Shown: positions 1 through 6,180, numbered from the stretch's first letter. The stretch: DNA of 7,242 bases from an uncultured Fidelibacterota bacterium (GCA_913041075.1 CAJWGZ010000049.1:1-7242); one strand, 5' to 3'. A program made the numbers and translations. The notes: generated by a model not told the origin, from the letters alone.

Positions 1-1
1 A

Positions 2-130
2 GATGGTCAAAAGAAACGCGCTATTGAAATATTGAAAGATGTTGCAAGTATGACACCATCCACATCAGAAATAGTTAGAGATTGGGAACAGATTGAACTT
101 GCAGAACAATTATTGTCAGAATATCGCTGA
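2..130 (+). CDS. 3' end of an unrecognised gene (42 residues visible)
   Basis: An open frame enters from the left edge and ends at TGA (128-130). The visible 42 residues are rich in Lys, Glu, Ile and Leu and look alpha-helical, with an Ala-Ile-Glu-Ile-Leu-Lys stretch near the start and a Glu-Leu-Ala-Glu-Gln-Leu-Leu stretch near the end. The pattern would suit a TPR-like or other helical C-terminus, but no family motif is present and I do not assign a function. It lies 43 bases before the Nudix gene on the same strand. Without the upstream sequence the frame rests only on its openness and on the agreement of strand with the next genes. Confidence 0.5.
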   Translation, partial: DGQKKRAIEILKDVASMTPSTSEIVRDWEQIELAEQLLSEYR

Positions 131-134
131 CTTT

Positions 135-161
135 TTGATACTTACACTGTTTATATATAAT
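135..161 (+). promoter_or_regulatory. Candidate sigma70-type promoter for the Nudix gene
   Basis: A perfect TATAAT lies at 156-161, with TTGATA (one mismatch to TTGACA) at 135-140. The spacer is 15 bases, shorter than the usual 17, which lowers confidence. A start site about seven bases after the -10 would fall only a few bases before the ATG at 174, giving an almost leaderless mRNA. That would agree with the lack of a Shine-Dalgarno sequence before this gene. Confidence 0.3.
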
Positions 162-173
162 AGTAATTAAAAA

Positions 174-710
174 ATGACCGATTTAAAAGAATCCAAAATA
201 TCTTCAGAAAATGTTTATAAAGGTAGTTTTCTGGATATCAGAAAAGATATAGTGACACTACCCAATGGGAATACATCTACCAGAGAATGGATCAAACATC
301 CAGGCGCAGCTTGTATTATACCTGTTATGTCAGATGGTAACATTGCACTAATAAAGCAGTACCGTTATCCAGTGCAATCTGAAATGATTGAACTCCCGGC
401 AGGGAAACTAGATCCAGGAGAAAAACCAGAAAAGTGTGCAAGCAGGGAGTTGGAAGAAGAAATTGGATATACAGCTGGTAAATTGACCTTTATCTGCAAA
501 ATCCATCCAGCAATTGGTTTTGCTAGCGAAGTAATGTGGATTTACCTCGCTGAGAACTTGACCAAAAGCGTAAAGAATACCGACTATGATGAATTTGTTG
601 AACTTTTACCAACAGATTTGAACGTTGCGGTTCAAATGGTTTGGAATGGAGAAATCACCGATGTAAAAACGATCATCGGCATTTTGTGGGCTGAACGCCT
701 GCTTTCGTAA
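174..710 (+). CDS. nudF: Nudix hydrolase, ADP-ribose pyrophosphatase type
   Basis: Predicted cytosolic Mg-dependent enzyme that splits ADP-ribose or related ADP-sugars to AMP and a sugar phosphate. The 178-residue protein has a complete Nudix box at residues 77-99: Gly77, five residues, Glu83, seven residues, Arg91-Glu92-Leu93, Glu95-Glu96 and Gly98. Pro112, within an HPAIGFASE segment about 14 residues after the box, matches the proline that marks the ADP-ribose pyrophosphatase subgroup. An N-terminal beta domain of about 45 residues precedes the fold, as in dimeric NudF proteins. There is no clear Shine-Dalgarno before the ATG, only an A-rich stretch. It is followed after 27 bases by queG. 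The exact substrate cannot be told from sequence, and GDP-mannose or other NDP-sugars are possible. Confidence 0.85.
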   Translation: MTDLKESKISSENVYKGSFLDIRKDIVTLPNGNTSTREWIKHPGAACIIPVMSDGNIALIKQYRYPVQSEMIELPAGKLDPGEKPEKCASRELEEEIGYTAGKLTFICKIHPAIGFASEVMWIYLAENLTKSVKNTDYDEFVELLPTDLNVAVQMVWNGEITDVKTIIGILWAERLLS

Positions 711-737
711 TCACTATTTTTTTTCCTACATTTAGTT

Positions 738-1658
738 ATGTCAGAATCCTTAGCAAATTGTATTAAGGAAAAATCACACGATCTTGGTTTCCAAAAAGTT
801 GGTATTACAAGAGCGGTATCTACTCCTGAAGAAAAAGAAAAATTGGAAATATGGTTATCACGTGGGCACCATGGAACAATGTCATGGTTGGCTGAGCGGA
901 AGAATGAGCGAGGGGATATCTTCACTTATTTCCCGGATGTAAAATCAGTCATCTCACTGGGTATGAATTATTATACTGGTTATAATCAGAGTAAGCTGAA
1001 TTCGAGCAATAAATTTAGTAATTATGCCTGGGGTGAGGACTATCATGATATATTGAAATCGAGGTTATATAAATTACTAAATTGGCTGAAAATAGAAATG
1101 CCAGACATAAACGGAATTGCCTGCGTTGATACATCACCAGTCATGGATAAGGTGTGGGCGCAGCGCGCAGGACTAGGTTGGCAGGGGAAACATACCAATC
1201 TAATAACAAGAGATTATGGCAGTTGGATATTCCTTGGGGAATTGTTTGTAAATATTGAGTTGGATTATGATGAACTATTCAGTGAAGATCTATGTGGTTC
1301 GTGTACTGCATGTATTGATGCTTGCCCTACACAGGCACTGGGAGAATATGAGATCTACGCAGAAAAATGCATTTCCTATTTAACAATTGAGCATCGGGGA
1401 GATTTCTCCGATAATCATTCAGAATTACATCATTGGATTTATGGTTGTGACATATGCCAGGAAGTTTGTCCATGGAACGAAAAATTTGCTCAAGTTACTA
1501 CTCAAAATTATTTTTATCCAAAAAAGGAGATATTATATTGGACGAATGAAGATTGGGAAAAAATTGATGAAGAAGGTTTTCGTAAATTATTCAAAGGCAG
1601 TGCTGTAAAAAGAACAAAGTATTCAGGATTGTCAAGAAATATAAATACCAATAGGTAA
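738..1658 (+). CDS. queG: Epoxyqueuosine reductase QueG (cobalamin- and Fe-S-dependent)
   Basis: Catalyses the last step of queuosine synthesis, reducing epoxyqueuosine to queuosine at the wobble position of GUN-anticodon tRNAs, in the cytosol. The 306-residue protein shows the family signatures. VDTSPVMDK at 130-138 carries the expected catalytic Asp131. A GLGWQGKHTNL loop follows. A ferredoxin-like motif has Cys186, Cys189, Cys192 and Cys196, and Cys211, Cys237, Cys240 and Cys244 complete two [4Fe-4S] clusters. The C-terminal KRTKYSGLSRNI matches the usual end of the core. It lacks the C-terminal extension of longer homologues such as E. coli QueG, so it is the short form. No Shine-Dalgarno precedes the ATG. 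The stop codon overlaps the Shine-Dalgarno of the next gene, so translation is probably coupled. It needs cobalamin, as does MetH at the other end of the window. Confidence 0.95.
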   Translation: MSESLANCIKEKSHDLGFQKVGITRAVSTPEEKEKLEIWLSRGHHGTMSWLAERKNERGDIFTYFPDVKSVISLGMNYYTGYNQSKLNSSNKFSNYAWGEDYHDILKSRLYKLLNWLKIEMPDINGIACVDTSPVMDKVWAQRAGLGWQGKHTNLITRDYGSWIFLGELFVNIELDYDELFSEDLCGSCTACIDACPTQALGEYEIYAEKCISYLTIEHRGDFSDNHSELHHWIYGCDICQEVCPWNEKFAQVTTQNYFYPKKEILYWTNEDWEKIDEEGFRKLFKGSAVKRTKYSGLSRNINTNR

Positions 1659-1667
1659 GGAGGAATT

Positions 1668-2321
1668 ATGCCTAAAGTTGGAGTAGTTCTCTCAGGGTGC
1701 GGTGTAAATGATGGTTCAGAGATTCACGAAGCAGTCATTACTATGCTAGAGCTTGATAAAGCAGGTGCAGATATGGTGTTAATGGCACCTAATATTGATC
1801 AATTACATGTTATCAATCATGCCACTGGTGACGAAATGGATGATTCCAGAAACGTATTGGTAGAATCTGCGCGCATTGCTCGTGGTAATATTAAAGATGT
1901 TGCAGAAATTACATCAGATGATCTGGATGCATTGATTTTCCCGGGAGGGTTTGGTGTAGCAAAGAATTTATCTGATTATGCGATGGCAGGTGCTGAGTGT
2001 TCAATAAACCCGGATGTACAAAGGCTTTCAAAGGAAATTCACAATGATGGCAAACCCATAGGCGTAATTTGTATTGCACCAGCTATGATGGCTCAAATAC
2101 TTGGCGAGAACACTGAATTGACTATTGGTTTTGATGATCAAACAGCCAGTGATATAAATACTATGGGAGCAAAGCATATTACTTGCTCTGTAGAAGAAAT
2201 TGTTATCGATGAGGACAAAAAAGTTGTCTCAACCCCTGCTTATATGGAGGCCAATTCTATAAAAGAAGCAGCGGAGGGCATCCAGAAATTGGTGGAACAA
2301 GTCTTGCAAATGGCGAAGTAG
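1668..2321 (+). CDS. elbB: ElbB-type DJ-1/PfpI family protein (glyoxalase-like)
   Basis: A 217-residue member of the ElbB branch of the class I glutamine amidotransferase-like (DJ-1/PfpI) superfamily. E. coli ElbB has been linked to isoprenoid synthesis and shows glyoxalase activity in vitro, but its true role is uncertain. The N-terminus carries the ElbB hallmark SGCGVNDGSEIHEAV (9-23) with the conserved acidic residue Glu18. FPGGFGVAKNLSD (91-103) forms the glycine-rich loop. The nucleophile-elbow cysteine is Cys135 in GVICIAPAM. Length and motifs match the family throughout. The start is fixed by an excellent AAGGAGG (1657-1663), five bases before the ATG and overlapping the queG stop. This is the strongest ribosome-binding site on the + strand here. 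The gene is very likely co-transcribed with queG. The next gene follows after a 70-base gap that may contain a new promoter. Confidence 0.92.
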   Translation: MPKVGVVLSGCGVNDGSEIHEAVITMLELDKAGADMVLMAPNIDQLHVINHATGDEMDDSRNVLVESARIARGNIKDVAEITSDDLDALIFPGGFGVAKNLSDYAMAGAECSINPDVQRLSKEIHNDGKPIGVICIAPAMMAQILGENTELTIGFDDQTASDINTMGAKHITCSVEEIVIDEDKKVVSTPAYMEANSIKEAAEGIQKLVEQVLQMAK

Positions 2322-2349
2322 ACAATTGAATTCGAAAAAATACTATAAT
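2319..2349 (+). promoter_or_regulatory. Candidate promoter for the Rieske ferredoxin gene
   Basis: A perfect TATAAT lies at 2344-2349 in the AT-rich gap after elbB. The best -35 match is TAGACA at 2319-2324, overlapping the elbB stop, with a long spacer of 19 bases. The alternative TTGAAT at 2326-2331 is too close, at 12 bases. The -10 is convincing on its own, while the -35 is not. Transcription would start near 2356 and leave a leader of about 35 bases. Confidence 0.35.
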
Positions 2350-2391
2350 TATTATTCATCGTTTAATTAATAATGAGATATTGGTTTTATC

Positions 2392-2709
2392 CTGAAACAG
2401 GTAGCAAAAATAGGTAATATTCCCGACTGTGGAAGTAAGTTGATCATGGTGGATGATCAACCTATAGCATTATTTAACATAGGCGGTAAAATTCTTGCTT
2501 GGGATAATCGCTGTCCCCATAGGGGCGCGTCACTGGCCGATGGTAATATTTCAGAAGATGTGATTCAGTGTAAATTTCACCTGTGGGAATTTGATACTCG
2601 CACAGAATGCGCAATTGAAAATCCTACAATTAAGGTGAAGTCGTATCCTGTAAAACTACAGGATGATATTGTATATATTGATGTGCCAGCGGTCAGTGAT
2701 AAAACCTAA
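2392..2709 (+). CDS. Rieske [2Fe-2S] ferredoxin (NirD/dioxygenase-ferredoxin type), probable CTG start
   Basis: A small soluble electron carrier with a Rieske cluster. The ligand motifs are complete: Cys41-Pro-His43 in the first loop and Cys60-Lys-Phe-His63 followed by LWEFD in the second (numbered from the CTG). The partner is unknown, as no oxygenase or nitrite reductase is adjacent. The start is the odd point. The first standard start in frame is TTG at 2440, which gives 89 residues but removes about 16 residues (KQVAKIGNIPDCGSK) that match the first beta strand and loop of this family. Frame-open sequence extends back to a TGA at 2374-2376, and the best-placed codon is CTG at 2392, giving 105 residues. 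ATT at 2380 is another candidate. An ATG at 2373 is in a different frame and closes at 2415-2417. No Shine-Dalgarno is seen. The stop overlaps that of the convergent mdh. Confidence 0.85.
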   Translation: MKQVAKIGNIPDCGSKLIMVDDQPIALFNIGGKILAWDNRCPHRGASLADGNISEDVIQCKFHLWEFDTRTECAIENPTIKVKSYPVKLQDDIVYIDVPAVSDKT

Positions 2710-3641
2710 AGACCCGTTTCAGATACTGTCTTTTGCACAGCAACTAGCGTATTGTTCAGAGCTTCTTTTTCGTGATCTTGGAGTTCAAACTCAAGTATAC
2801 GTTCTACACCATCTGCACCGATAACGGTGGGTACGCCAATAAAATAACCGTCAACACCAAACTCGCCCTGGCACAGAGATGCGCATGGAATAACTCTTTT
2901 TTTGTCCTTTATATACGATTCAGCCATCTCGATCGCAGATTGCGCTGGGGCATAGAAAGCAGATCCATTGCCAAACAACTTAACAATCTCACCGCCAGCA
3001 AATCGTGTTCTTTTTTCAATTTCAGATAGACGTTCTGCAGAAACCAAGTCCGATACAGGAACCCCACCGATAGTTGCCAAACGTGTTATAGGTACCATTG
3101 TATCACCATGGCCACCAAGCACCATACAGGTGACATCCTGGACAGAATAACCAGTCTCCATCGCGATAAAAGTCCTTAATCGTGTACTATCGAGAGCCCC
3201 AGCCATACCTACAACTTGGTTTTTAGGAAATCCTGAAATTTTATAAAAAGCATATACCATCGCATCAAGAGGGTTTGAAATCACAATTACAAAAGACTGG
3301 GGAGCTTGTTCTTTTATATTCTCAGCTACATCTTTCATGATGCCTAAATTGATTTCCAGTAGATCTTCCCGGTCCATACCCGGTTTTCTGGGAATTCCGG
3401 CAGTAATAATGAAGACATCAGCATCTTTAACATCTTTCCAATTTGAGGTACCAGTAATATTGGCATCGTAGCCATCATGGGGACGAAGTTGCATGAGATC
3501 AAGCGCTTTACCTTTAACCATGCCTTCAGCCTTTGGAATATCAAAAATAATAATGTTACCAAGTTCTTTCTGTGCAGCTAACAAGGCCAGGTTTCCACCA
3601 ATTTGACCACCGCCAATTAATGCGATTGTTTTCCTAGACAT
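2706..3641 (-). CDS. mdh: Malate dehydrogenase, LDH-like type, NAD-dependent
   Basis: Interconverts malate and oxaloacetate with NAD in the TCA cycle, in the cytosol. The 311-residue protein belongs to the LDH-like malate dehydrogenases common in alphaproteobacteria and many other bacteria. The Rossmann motif is GGGQIGG (10-16), with Asp34 at the end of the second strand favouring NAD over NADP. AGIPRKPGMDR (81-91) supplies Arg85, which selects malate over lactate, and Arg91. Asn123 (SNPLD), Asp151 and Arg154 (LDSTR) and the catalytic His178 in GGHGD complete the site. Length is normal. The start has a good Shine-Dalgarno, GGAGGT (complement of 3646-3651), four bases before the ATG. The gene is read alone: a terminator for rpmA lies upstream, and a 17-base dyad lies in its 5' region. 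Its TAG overlaps the TAA of the Rieske gene coming the other way. Confidence 0.97.
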   Translation of the reverse strand: MSRKTIALIGGGQIGGNLALLAAQKELGNIIIFDIPKAEGMVKGKALDLMQLRPHDGYDANITGTSNWKDVKDADVFIITAGIPRKPGMDREDLLEINLGIMKDVAENIKEQAPQSFVIVISNPLDAMVYAFYKISGFPKNQVVGMAGALDSTRLRTFIAMETGYSVQDVTCMVLGGHGDTMVPITRLATIGGVPVSDLVSAERLSEIEKRTRFAGGEIVKLFGNGSAFYAPAQSAIEMAESYIKDKKRVIPCASLCQGEFGVDGYFIGVPTVIGADGVERILEFELQDHEKEALNNTLVAVQKTVSETGL

Positions 3642-3660
3642 TTATACCTCCATTAGGGGA

Positions 3661-3677
3661 TCATTAACGTGTAATGA
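3661..3677. promoter_or_regulatory. Perfect 6-base dyad upstream of mdh (operator or leader hairpin candidate)
   Basis: TCATTA at 3661-3666 and TAATGA at 3672-3677 are exact inverted repeats around a 5-base centre. The dyad sits 20 bases from the mdh start codon and just upstream of its Shine-Dalgarno. It could be a repressor operator at or after the mdh transcription start, or a weak hairpin in the leader RNA. The arms are AT-rich, so a protein site seems more likely than a stable RNA stem. No known operator consensus is matched with confidence. Confidence 0.3.
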
Positions 3678-3708
3678 ACTTACAATATGATAACTATTTT
3701 CTGATATG

Positions 3709-3732
3709 AAAAACCCCACTTAGTGGGGTTTT
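3709..3732 (-). terminator. Rho-independent terminator of the rng-rplU-rpmA unit
   Basis: Bases 3710-3719 and 3723-3732 form a perfect 10-bp stem (AAAACCCCAC with GTGGGGTTTT) around a 3-base loop. Read on the - strand, the stem is followed by a run of five T (complement of 3713-3709), as a terminator needs. It lies 24 bases after the rpmA stop codon and before the mdh start, so it ends the ribosomal protein transcript and insulates mdh. On the + strand the T-run is shorter and there is no gene to terminate. Confidence 0.9.
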
Positions 3733-3756
3733 AAAGGGATGAACTAGGTATTCTAA

Positions 3757-4014
3757 TCATTCAACAGGTAAAACGTTGACAATTTTTCTTGTTTTCCCCT
3801 TTTGACTGAATTTTACTACACCATCTGCTGTGGAAAATAACGTATCATCACCAGCTCGCTTAACATTCAAGCCGGGATGTGTTTTCGTGCCCCGTTGGCG
3901 GAGTATGATGCCACCAGCTAATATTGATTGTCCGTCTGTTACTTTGATCCCTAGTCTCTTTGCATTAGAGTCGCGACCGTTTCTACTACTGCCGACCCCC
4001 TTTTTATGTGCCAT
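3757..4014 (-). CDS. rpmA: 50S ribosomal protein L27
   Basis: L27 sits near the peptidyl-transferase centre of the large subunit, where its flexible N-terminus reaches the A and P sites. The 85-residue protein begins MAHKKGVGSSRNGRDS, the classic L27 start, and continues with KRLGIK, AGGIILRQRGTK and HPGLNVKRAGDDTLF. The N-terminus has no cleavable extension of the Firmicutes type. The ATG overlaps the rplU stop by one base (TAATG, complement of 4016-4012), so translation is coupled. An AGGGA stretch inside the end of rplU may act as a weak Shine-Dalgarno. It is the last gene of the rng-rplU-rpmA unit and is followed by a strong terminator. Confidence 0.98.
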   Translation of the reverse strand: MAHKKGVGSSRNGRDSNAKRLGIKVTDGQSILAGGIILRQRGTKTHPGLNVKRAGDDTLFSTADGVVKFSQKGKTRKIVNVLPVE

Positions 4015-4403
4015 TATTCTGTTCCCTTTTTCTTTGGAAGTGACTTTTCAGAAACTTTAGGAGAATTATTTTTCTGGACTTTTTTTGTACTAGCCATTTG
4101 AAGTTTATTTACCTTTAATAAAGTATATCCTTGCCGATGTCCATTTTTTCTTTGATATCCTTTACGGCGTTTCTTTTTATAAATAAGCAGTTTTTTTTCG
4201 CGGTTATGTTCCAGTATTTCTACAGTCACCGAAGCACCATTAACTTTAGGAGTACCAACCTCAATATTTTTCCCGTTATCCGTTAGTAATACCTGGTCAA
4301 GTTTTACCCGGTCCCCAACTTTCCAATCTTGAGATGATACTTTTATGGTATCGCCTTCAGATACGCAGTATTGTTTTCCTGATATTGTTACTATTGAGTA
4401 CAT
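4014..4403 (-). CDS. rplU: 50S ribosomal protein L21 with a basic C-terminal tail
   Basis: L21 binds 23S rRNA in the large subunit. The conserved core runs from residue 1 to about 101: ISGKQYCVSEGD near the start, then KVGDRVKLDQVLL, and the signature KKKRRKGYQRKNGHRQGYT (76-94). At 129 residues it is about 25 longer than E. coli L21 (103). The extra part is a low-complexity tail rich in Lys, Ser and Thr that probably contacts RNA or is disordered. AAGG lies close upstream of the ATG as a modest Shine-Dalgarno. It follows rng after a 42-base gap with no strong hairpin, and its stop overlaps the rpmA start. The order rng-rplU-rpmA is common in bacteria. Confidence 0.97.
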   Translation of the reverse strand: MYSIVTISGKQYCVSEGDTIKVSSQDWKVGDRVKLDQVLLTDNGKNIEVGTPKVNGASVTVEILEHNREKKLLIYKKKRRKGYQRKNGHRQGYTLLKVNKLQMASTKKVQKNNSPKVSEKSLPKKKGTE

Positions 4404-4445
4404 ATTTTACCTTAAAAGCCCGCGAAGTTACGTGCAAGCGGATTT

Positions 4446-5969
4446 CTATACAATATCAACCTTATTAGTGACATCTTTACCATCTTTTGCTCGATAAAAC
4501 CGATATTGATCTCTTTTTATAGAGGAATTAGCTTCAACAGAAATATGTACAAAGTTTTGCCACATAAGCCCACGTAATATTTTTTTCTTATTGGTGTCCA
4601 AAAATTCTGCATTTTCAGGGTGTAGATCCAGGCGAAGTCGCAGATCACTGAATTTACTTTTATATCTGCGTAGCCAGTGGTCGATTCTTGTGATAAGTGT
4701 TTCAAGAGAAATAATTTTACCGGCACCGTGGCATGTAGGACATTCATCACTCATTGAGTCAAGCAAACTTAGTCGAATACGTTGCCGCGTCATTTCCAGC
4801 AGTCCAAATTCGCTAATAGGTGATACGGCAACTTTTGCACGGTCTTTATTCAATTCTTTACGCAATTCATGATATACCTTACGCTGGTTATCCGCTTCGC
4901 GCAAATCAATGAAATCAATCACGATCAATCCTGAGAGGTCACGCAGGCGTAATTGCCGAGCTACTTCCCGCGCTGCCTCCAGGTTAATTTTAAGAGAGTT
5001 TTCTTCATGTCCTTTTTTACCTACAAACCGTCCGCTGTTCACATCCACAACAACCATGGCTTCTGTTTTTTCAATAATTAGATATGCACCGCTTTTTAGC
5101 CAAACTTTTGGTCGTAACAACTTGGCAATATCATCTTCAATACCCATGCCTTCAAATATTGGAGTTTTCAGTTTGTAATAGTCTAATCTGGAGGCCATGT
5201 TAGGAGATACTTCATCCAGGTAGGTTTGTGTCTTGCGATACAATTTTTTTGAATCGATAACTATTTTTTCCACATCTGAACTGAACAAATCACGGATTAC
5301 GCTGGAAGCTGTTTCTAGGTCTTCATAAACAATACACGGTGCTTTTGCTCGTTTTGTCTTGCTTATCAGAGTCTGCCATTTTTTTATTAGTGCCTTGTAA
5401 TCATTGGTCAATTGTTCCTCTGATTTTCCCTCAGCTACAGTTCTTATAATCAATCCAAAATTATCTTCTTTTAAAGAATTCGCAATTTTTTTCAACCGCC
5501 TCCGTTCATACTTATCCCACACCTTTTTTGAAATACCAATGTATTTTTCGTTGGGGACTAATACCAATAATCGGCCAGGTATTGCTACTTCGGTTGTAAC
5601 CCTTGGACCTTTGCCTGCAAACGGTTCTTTTATCACCTGGATAAAAATTTCCTGTCCAGTTTGAAGATCTACTTTAATTGAACCATGATTGTGGTTATTT
5701 TTATTATGATGTTCATCGGAATCCGTTTCATCAAGGTATTTATTATTTTGGATTTCAGTAAACGGGAGAAACGCATTAATATCATAACCAATATCTACAA
5801 ATGCTGCCTGCATTCCTGGTAGTACGTTTTCAACAACTCCTCTATATACATTACCGACCATCCGATGTTTATCTTGTTTTTCGATATATACCTCAACCAA
5901 TTGGCCATCCTCAAGGATAGCAATACGGGTTTCTCCCATACTTTCATTTATATAGATTTCTTTTTTCAT
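4446..5969 (-). CDS. rng: Ribonuclease G/E family endoribonuclease
   Basis: Cuts single-stranded, AU-rich RNA in rRNA maturation and mRNA decay, in the cytosol. With the start chosen here it has 507 residues: an S1 RNA-binding domain at about 30-115, an RNase H-like and 5'-sensor region, and the DNase I-like catalytic part. Asp309 in VVVDVNSGR and Asp352 in GLIVIDFIDL are the expected Mg ligands, and CPTCHGAG (Cys410, Cys413) is the zinc-link of the dimer. It lacks the long scaffold tail of enterobacterial RNase E, so RNase G is the better name. An Asp/His/Asn-rich insert interrupts the S1 domain at about 80-95. An ATG 18 bases upstream (5987) is in frame, but the start at 5969 has AAGGTG (complement of 5975-5980) five bases before it, and the protein then begins MKKEIYINE like its relatives. 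It heads the rng-rplU-rpmA unit. Confidence 0.95.
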   Translation of the reverse strand: MKKEIYINESMGETRIAILEDGQLVEVYIEKQDKHRMVGNVYRGVVENVLPGMQAAFVDIGYDINAFLPFTEIQNNKYLDETDSDEHHNKNNHNHGSIKVDLQTGQEIFIQVIKEPFAGKGPRVTTEVAIPGRLLVLVPNEKYIGISKKVWDKYERRRLKKIANSLKEDNFGLIIRTVAEGKSEEQLTNDYKALIKKWQTLISKTKRAKAPCIVYEDLETASSVIRDLFSSDVEKIVIDSKKLYRKTQTYLDEVSPNMASRLDYYKLKTPIFEGMGIEDDIAKLLRPKVWLKSGAYLIIEKTEAMVVVDVNSGRFVGKKGHEENSLKINLEAAREVARQLRLRDLSGLIVIDFIDLREADNQRKVYHELRKELNKDRAKVAVSPISEFGLLEMTRQRIRLSLLDSMSDECPTCHGAGKIISLETLITRIDHWLRRYKSKFSDLRLRLDLHPENAEFLDTNKKKILRGLMWQNFVHISVEANSSIKRDQYRFYRAKDGKDVTNKVDIV

Positions 5970-5997
5970 ATTTTCACCTTTATGCATTTATTGCCGA

Positions 5998-6014
5998 CAG
6001 ATAATTAGTATCTG
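5998..6014 (-). promoter_or_regulatory. Small hairpin in the rng leader
   Basis: CAGATA at 5998-6003 and TATCTG at 6009-6014 are exact inverted repeats around a 5-base loop. On the - strand this lies about 29 bases before the rng start codon, just upstream of its Shine-Dalgarno region. It may fold in the rng 5' leader. RNase E of E. coli controls its own mRNA through leader structure, so a similar role is conceivable here but unproven. Confidence 0.3.
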
Positions 6015-6025
6015 CACAGCTTCGT

Positions 6026-6050
6026 CTGTCCGTCTTCACAGGCGGACCAG
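6026..6050. repeat. GC-rich imperfect inverted repeat (REP-like or leader stem)
   Basis: GTCCGTC at 6028-6034 pairs with GGCGGAC at 6041-6047 around a 6-base loop. One U-G pair forms on the + strand, and CT (6026-6027) with AG (6049-6050) extends the stem past a one-base bulge. It is much more GC-rich than its surroundings. It could be a dispersed repeat of REP type or a stem in the rng leader. One copy is visible in this window, so the repeat idea cannot be tested here. Confidence 0.35.
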
Positions 6051-6090
6051 CTATCTTTATCTTTAAGGTGATGGGGTTCTAGTAGGAAGG

Positions 6091-6108
6091 AACGGGCTTT
6101 TTCCCGCT
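6091..6108 (-). promoter_or_regulatory. Second hairpin in the putative rng leader
   Basis: Bases 6091-6096 and 6103-6108 form a stem around a 6-base loop. As - strand RNA it makes six pairs, one of them G-U, while as + strand RNA one position is a mismatch, which favours the rng transcript as the functional strand. No T-run follows, so it is not a terminator. Confidence 0.25.
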
Positions 6109-6154
6109 GATAAAAAATTTGTTAAATATTTGTAATTAGTTAAAAATTCTTTTC

Positions 6155-6180
6155 TTTCTAGGTTTAAAATCCTCTAGAAA
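6155..6180. repeat. Perfect 7-base inverted repeat in the middle of the divergent region
   Basis: TTTCTAG at 6155-6161 and CTAGAAA at 6174-6180 are exact inverted repeats separated by 12 bases. There is no T-run on either side, so it is not a terminator. Its position between the two divergent genes and its arm spacing of roughly two helical turns would suit a dimeric regulator, but no known consensus is recognised. Confidence 0.35.

Noticed and set aside
717..724. Run of eight T between the Nudix gene and queG as a terminator
   Set aside because: No GC-rich inverted repeat precedes it, so it is only a homopolymer in a short spacer.
632..925. Open frame on the - strand across the Nudix-queG junction
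   Set aside because: It lies opposite two well-supported genes and has no recognisable family signature.
2968..3150. Open frames on the + strand inside mdh
   Set aside because: They are mirror frames of a highly conserved gene and show no protein motif.
5970..5987. Upstream ATG of rng at 5987 as the true start
   Set aside because: It has no Shine-Dalgarno, and the codons it adds are the very bases that form the strong Shine-Dalgarno of the ATG at 5969.
6061..6130. Cobalamin or SAM-I riboswitch in the rng-proximal spacer
   Set aside because: No B12-box or SAM-I core sequence is present. The SAM-binding signals are in 6301-6353 and match SAM-II instead.
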